Assembly: GCA_003132605.1 (NCBI GenBank)
Contig: PKYJ01000073.1
Span: forward strand, 1-8,675
From: Peptococcaceae bacterium
GTDB lineage: Bacteria > Bacillota > DSM-12270 > Thermacetogeniales > Thermacetogeniaceae
Reading direction: 5' to 3'
DNA: 8,675 nucleotides
Positions 6,047 through 8,675 of the stretch are shown here, piece after piece. A program made the translations under genes and the position numbers. How positions within the stretch are numbered: the first letter of the stretch is position 1; each line of letters begins with the position of its first letter. Below the pieces are notes generated by a model, which was not told the origin of the DNA, did not search any database, and worked only from the letters and a program-made list of their open reading frames with translations.

Positions 6047-6844
6047 CTATCTCTGCCGGAACACCTTCACGTAAGAATCACAGTATATCGATTTGTTCAG
6101 CAGCATTTCGGCGGTGGCAATGGATTCCACCATGGTCTCATCGTTGACGTCGATGATCGCCGAATCCAGGCCGGCGCAGATCGCCATCACCACGTAGGTC
6201 CGGTTGACCAGTGACCGGTCTATGGTGTTCTGGGACACGTTGCTGAGACCCAGGGTCGTATGCGGCGCCGGATCGCAGAGTGTCCTGATCTGCCGAATGG
6301 CCTCCAGCACCTCGGGGGCGTGGGCCTGGGCGACGTTGCAGGGCAGGATCAGCGGGTCGATAAACAGGCTGTCAGTCGGCACCCCGAACTCGTCGGCCGC
6401 AGCCACCAGCTCCATGGCATGGGCGACACGGGCGTCAGCGCTCAGGGGAATACCGGACTTGTCCATGGTCAGGGCGACGATGCCAGCGCCGTACTTGACC
6501 GCCATCGGGAAGACTCGCTCGATCTTCGCCCGCTCGTTCGGGCAGGAGTTGATCAGCGCTCCAGGCTTATTGACGGCTTGGAGTCCGCCCTCGATGGCGT
6601 CATAGTTGGTGGCGTCGAAGGCGATCGGCACATCGCTGACTTCCGAGATAATTTCGGCCATCCACTTCATCGACTTGGCCCGGTCAGCCGCTGTCGGGCC
6701 GACGTTGAGGTCGAGATATGCGGCGCCGGCCTGGGTCTGCTTGACCGCCCAATCCTGGATCGGCTTCGGGTCGAACTTGGCCACGGCCTCGCCGATGTCC
6801 TTGAACATACCGTTGATGCGTTCACCAATCATGTAGAAAGCCAT
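6047..6844 (-). CDS. acsE: Methyltetrahydrofolate:corrinoid/iron-sulfur protein methyltransferase, AcsE
   Basis: Transfers the methyl group of methyl-H4F to Co(I) of the corrinoid iron-sulfur protein, cytoplasmic, usually a homodimer. The 265 residues match the size of the Moorella enzyme (about 262) and form a single pterin-binding TIM barrel. Visible family motifs are MIGERINGMF (5-14), YLDLNVGP (43-50), AFDATN (75-80; D77), LINSCPNER (98-105; N99), FIDPLILP (161-168; D163) and LGLSNVSQN (198-206; N202). These correspond with a shift of two to three to the folate-binding Asp75, Asn96 and Asp160 and the catalytic Asn199 known in Moorella. The ATG is preceded by GGGGAGGT at eight nt spacing. 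It follows acsD after 46 bp and immediately precedes the hdr-met module, coupling production and use of methyl-H4F. Nothing is missing or unusual. Confidence 0.97.
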   Translation of the reverse strand: MAFYMIGERINGMFKDIGEAVAKFDPKPIQDWAVKQTQAGAAYLDLNVGPTAADRAKSMKWMAEIISEVSDVPIAFDATNYDAIEGGLQAVNKPGALINSCPNERAKIERVFPMAVKYGAGIVALTMDKSGIPLSADARVAHAMELVAAADEFGVPTDSLFIDPLILPCNVAQAHAPEVLEAIRQIRTLCDPAPHTTLGLSNVSQNTIDRSLVNRTYVVMAICAGLDSAIIDVNDETMVESIATAEMLLNKSIYCDSYVKVFRQR

Positions 6845-6890
6845 CTGCTTTTACCTCCCCTTTTATGGTCTATTTTTTCTAAAAAACGCC

Positions 6891-7865
6891 TTAGTACTTG
6901 TTCGGCACCATCAGGACATCGATCTGCTTCTTGACCATCTTGACAGCCTCAGGATGCCTCATAAGCACCAGGTCGCCGCCGGCCTGCAGCAGAGCGGCAG
7001 CGGTCATGGCCTCCCACATGATGCCGCGGTCCTTCTGATCGCCCCAGCCCGGGCCTGCGTCCTCGTTGGCCGCATTCGGTTCCTTGGCGCGCCATGCCTC
7101 GGGGCCGGCCAGGCAGACCACCGGCAGGGCCATCAGCTTGTCACCGATGAGAGCGCCCCAGCGGGCTCTCTCCATGATGGAGTAGGAATATTCGATGCCG
7201 TAGCCGAGACCGCCGGTCAACGGGTCGTTGATCACCTTGTCGATAGGCACACCCATCTCAGTGATCATGATGTTCAACTGCTTCAGGATGTTGATATCCA
7301 CCGGGGAGCGGCCGATGATGCAGTGCTTGCCCATCATGGCAGCGGCGGCGATACCGCGGTAGTTGTCCTTTTCTGCCACGCCCAGGGCGATGTTCTCGCC
7401 GGCCGCAGCCTCGGCCACCGCCTGCAGCACATCATTGTCCTTTTCCGGCTGGCCGGGGCCCTCGACCATCAACGGGACGCCGGTGGCAGCCAGCACGTCT
7501 TTGACTACCTTGGCACAATCCGCCGGGCTCTTGGAGTTCTCCAACTCGGTGTCCGCACCCCGCAACCGCAGGTAGATCACGTCCGCCCCGTACTTCTCGG
7601 CCTTCTTCGCCCAGGCTACCGGGTCGTTCCAGACGTCTCCGTAATACGGCTCAAAGGCTGAACTCCAGTCGGGCTTGATATCCCAGACTTCCAGGGCGAT
7701 CACGGGACGGTTGGGCATCTCGCCCTCGTAGAACAGGAACGGCAGGGTCGAACTCCCGCCCAGCTTCACCGTATAGGCCCTCGTGCCACCCTGCTCTTTG
7801 GTGGCGCCGAGTATTACTTCCCGAACCGTGCCAGTAAACTTGTCCTTGTAAATTTCAACCGGCAT
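6891..7865 (-). CDS. acsD: Corrinoid iron-sulfur protein small (beta) subunit, AcsD
   Basis: Small subunit of the heterodimeric corrinoid iron-sulfur protein, which carries the methyl group from AcsE to acetyl-CoA synthase. 324 residues with the CdhD/AcsD TIM-barrel pattern: VKLGGSSTLPFLFYEGEMPN (33-52), PVIALEVWDI (54-63), DVIYLRLRG (95-103), PLMVEGPG (131-138), HCIIGRSPVDINI (181-193), VINDPLTGGLGYGIEYSYSI (211-230) and PVVCLAGPEAWR (248-259). No iron-sulfur motif is expected here, since the cluster is in AcsC. I chose the ATG at 7865 because AAAGGAG lies about ten nt upstream, the length then matches the known subunit, and the family start MPVEIYKDK is recovered. An in-frame alternative at 7904 would overlap cooC and lacks support. 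Sixteen bp separate it from cooC. acsC is presumably right of the window. Confidence 0.96.
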   Translation of the reverse strand: MPVEIYKDKFTGTVREVILGATKEQGGTRAYTVKLGGSSTLPFLFYEGEMPNRPVIALEVWDIKPDWSSAFEPYYGDVWNDPVAWAKKAEKYGADVIYLRLRGADTELENSKSPADCAKVVKDVLAATGVPLMVEGPGQPEKDNDVLQAVAEAAAGENIALGVAEKDNYRGIAAAAMMGKHCIIGRSPVDINILKQLNIMITEMGVPIDKVINDPLTGGLGYGIEYSYSIMERARWGALIGDKLMALPVVCLAGPEAWRAKEPNAANEDAGPGWGDQKDRGIMWEAMTAAALLQAGGDLVLMRHPEAVKMVKKQIDVLMVPNKY

Positions 7866-7881
7866 AATGTACTCTCCTTTC

Positions 7882-8628
7882 TCAGTTAAAACGTAGTTTG
7901 TCAAACAATTTCATCGATGCGCTGACTGCGGGACTGTCAGCAGGGAGATCCATCAAGGGTTTCCCTTGCAGGTCGTATTCCGTTACCAGCGGATCGTCGG
8001 GGATCACCCCCAGCAGTTCGAGGCCGGTGGCCTCGATATCGCCCCTGAGCGGTTCCAGGTCAGCGATCCTGGTAACGATCAGGTAGGCAGCGCCGATCCC
8101 GATCTGGAGTCGCCTGGCCAGATCGTAGATCCGGCCGGCAGTCCGCACACCCTTTGCCGTGGCATCGGAGATCACCAGCAGGATATCGACGTTCTCGATC
8201 GTCTCCCGGCTGATGTGCTCCATGCCCGCCTCGTTGTCAATGACCATGTAGTCGTAGTTCTTGTCGAGGGACTCCAGGTGGCGCTTCAGGATCTCGCTCG
8301 GGAAGCAGTAGCAGCCCGGGCCCTGTGGTCCTCCCATTACCAGCAGATCGTAGTCCCTGGTCTCAATCAATGCCTGGTGCAGCTTCAGTTCGATGAACAC
8401 ATCCTTGGTCATTCCGGTCGGAACCTTGTTCTTCTTGACATCGGCCAGGATGTTGGCGATGGTGTCCTCCACCTCCAGGCCGAGGGCCTCGTTCAGAGTG
8501 GAGTTGAAATCCGCGTCCACCGCCAGGACCGAGCCCTTCCCGGTCTCCACCAGGTACCTGACCAGCATCGATGCCAGGGTTGTCTTGCCTGTTCCGCCCT
8601 TGCCCGCTACCGCAATGTGTTTCGACAT
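7882..8628 (-). CDS. cooC: CooC/AcsF-type nickel-insertion ATPase
   Basis: A MinD/NifH-like P-loop ATPase that drives nickel loading of CO dehydrogenase or acetyl-CoA synthase. 248 residues: deviant Walker A GKGGTGKTT (9-17), VDADFNSTLNEALGL (37-51) with D38/D40, the CooC hallmark CxC (GPGCYCFP; C106, C108) that binds the metal at the dimer interface, a switch-II-like DNEAGMEH (131-138), and VTRI (185-188) followed by GVIPDDP (207-213). I set the start at the ATG at 8628, with GAGGTG nine nt upstream. A GTG at 8640 would add four residues but has no clear RBS. The gene is the first visible member of the operon and sits next to acsD, so acs-cluster maturation is the likely job. Whether it serves CODH (CooC) or ACS (AcsF) cannot be told from sequence alone. 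Confidence 0.93.
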   Translation of the reverse strand: MSKHIAVAGKGGTGKTTLASMLVRYLVETGKGSVLAVDADFNSTLNEALGLEVEDTIANILADVKKNKVPTGMTKDVFIELKLHQALIETRDYDLLVMGGPQGPGCYCFPSEILKRHLESLDKNYDYMVIDNEAGMEHISRETIENVDILLVISDATAKGVRTAGRIYDLARRLQIGIGAAYLIVTRIADLEPLRGDIEATGLELLGVIPDDPLVTEYDLQGKPLMDLPADSPAVSASMKLFDKLRFN

Positions 8629-8646
8629 ATCCTGTCGCACCTCATC

Positions 8647-8675
8647 GGGGACATTCCTCGAAGAGGTGTGTCCCC
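8647..8675. repeat. Hairpin at the window edge, possible REP-like element
   Basis: Arms GGGGACA (8647-8653) and TGTCCCC (8669-8675) are perfectly complementary. Inside them, across a 2x2 internal loop, CCTC (8656-8659) pairs with GAGG (8663-8666) around a GAA loop. The structure lies 18 bp upstream of the cooC start and touches the window edge, so it may be longer. GGGGACA-ended palindromes of this size resemble REP-type repeats scattered in clostridial genomes. It could instead act as a leader or intercistronic mRNA structure. Confidence 0.5.

Noticed and set aside
6873..6886. T6/A6 inverted repeat between acsD and acsE
   Set aside because: Only A-T pairs with a two-base loop; too weak to be a terminator or a defined element.
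6260..7661. Long plus-strand open frames opposite acsE and acsD (6260-6934 and 6954-7661)
   Set aside because: They lie entirely or mostly antisense to highly conserved genes, have arginine/histidine/glycine-rich GC-shadow composition and match no family.
7866..7904. Extended acsD start 13 codons upstream, overlapping the end of cooC
   Set aside because: The downstream ATG has a proper AAAGGAG site and gives the known family length and N-terminus.
1..8675. CRISPR array, tRNA or rRNA genes, insertion sequences
   Set aside because: No repeat-spacer pattern, tRNA-like cloverleaf, rRNA segment or transposase was seen on either strand.

Overview
The window reads as part of the Wood-Ljungdahl (reductive acetyl-CoA) gene cluster of an anaerobic, low-redox Bacillota (Clostridia). 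The best fit is a Moorella / Desulfotomaculum-Pelotomaculum-like lineage. Reasons: seven consecutive minus-strand genes encode methyl-branch and corrinoid-protein functions of that pathway, a T-box riboswitch (typical of Gram-positive bacteria) lies at the left end, ribosome binding sites are strong and G-rich, and base composition is moderately GC-rich. The genus assignment is inference.

Reading on the minus strand, from right to left: a hairpin cut by the window edge (8647-8675); cooC/acsF-type nickel-insertion ATPase (8628-7882); acsD, small subunit of the corrinoid iron-sulfur protein (7865-6891); acsE, methyltetrahydrofolate:corrinoid methyltransferase (6844-6047); a 109-bp gap with a perfect 13-bp hairpin; an HdrA-like protein fused to an MvhD domain (5937-4030); metV (4029-3346); metF (3359-2319, TTG start); a second, short HdrA-like flavoprotein (2289-1249, TTG start); and a rho-independent terminator (1145-1170). 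Gaps are small or absent and orientation is uniform, so this looks like one operon or two closely coupled ones. The cluster probably continues to the right with the other acs genes, which are not visible here.

How the genes work together: MetF with MetV reduces methylene-H4F to methyl-H4F. The HdrA-MvhD fusion and the extra HdrA-like flavoprotein would pass electrons to or from MetFV, as in the MetFV-HdrABC-MvhD complex of Moorella. AcsE moves the methyl group from methyl-H4F to the cobalt of the corrinoid protein (AcsC/AcsD), which delivers it to acetyl-CoA synthase. CooC/AcsF loads nickel into CO dehydrogenase/acetyl-CoA synthase. HdrB and HdrC are not in the window. The HdrA-MvhD fusion lacks much of the normal FAD-binding segment, which the short flavoprotein does carry.

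Left of the terminator are two unrelated units. One is a 212-residue uncharacterised protein whose C-terminal third looks like a Vsr/DUF559-type PD-(D/E)XK nuclease fold. The other is a strong sigma-A promoter driving a T-box leader with a GCC (alanine) specifier and a terminator hairpin. The gene it controls lies beyond the left edge, plausibly alaS.
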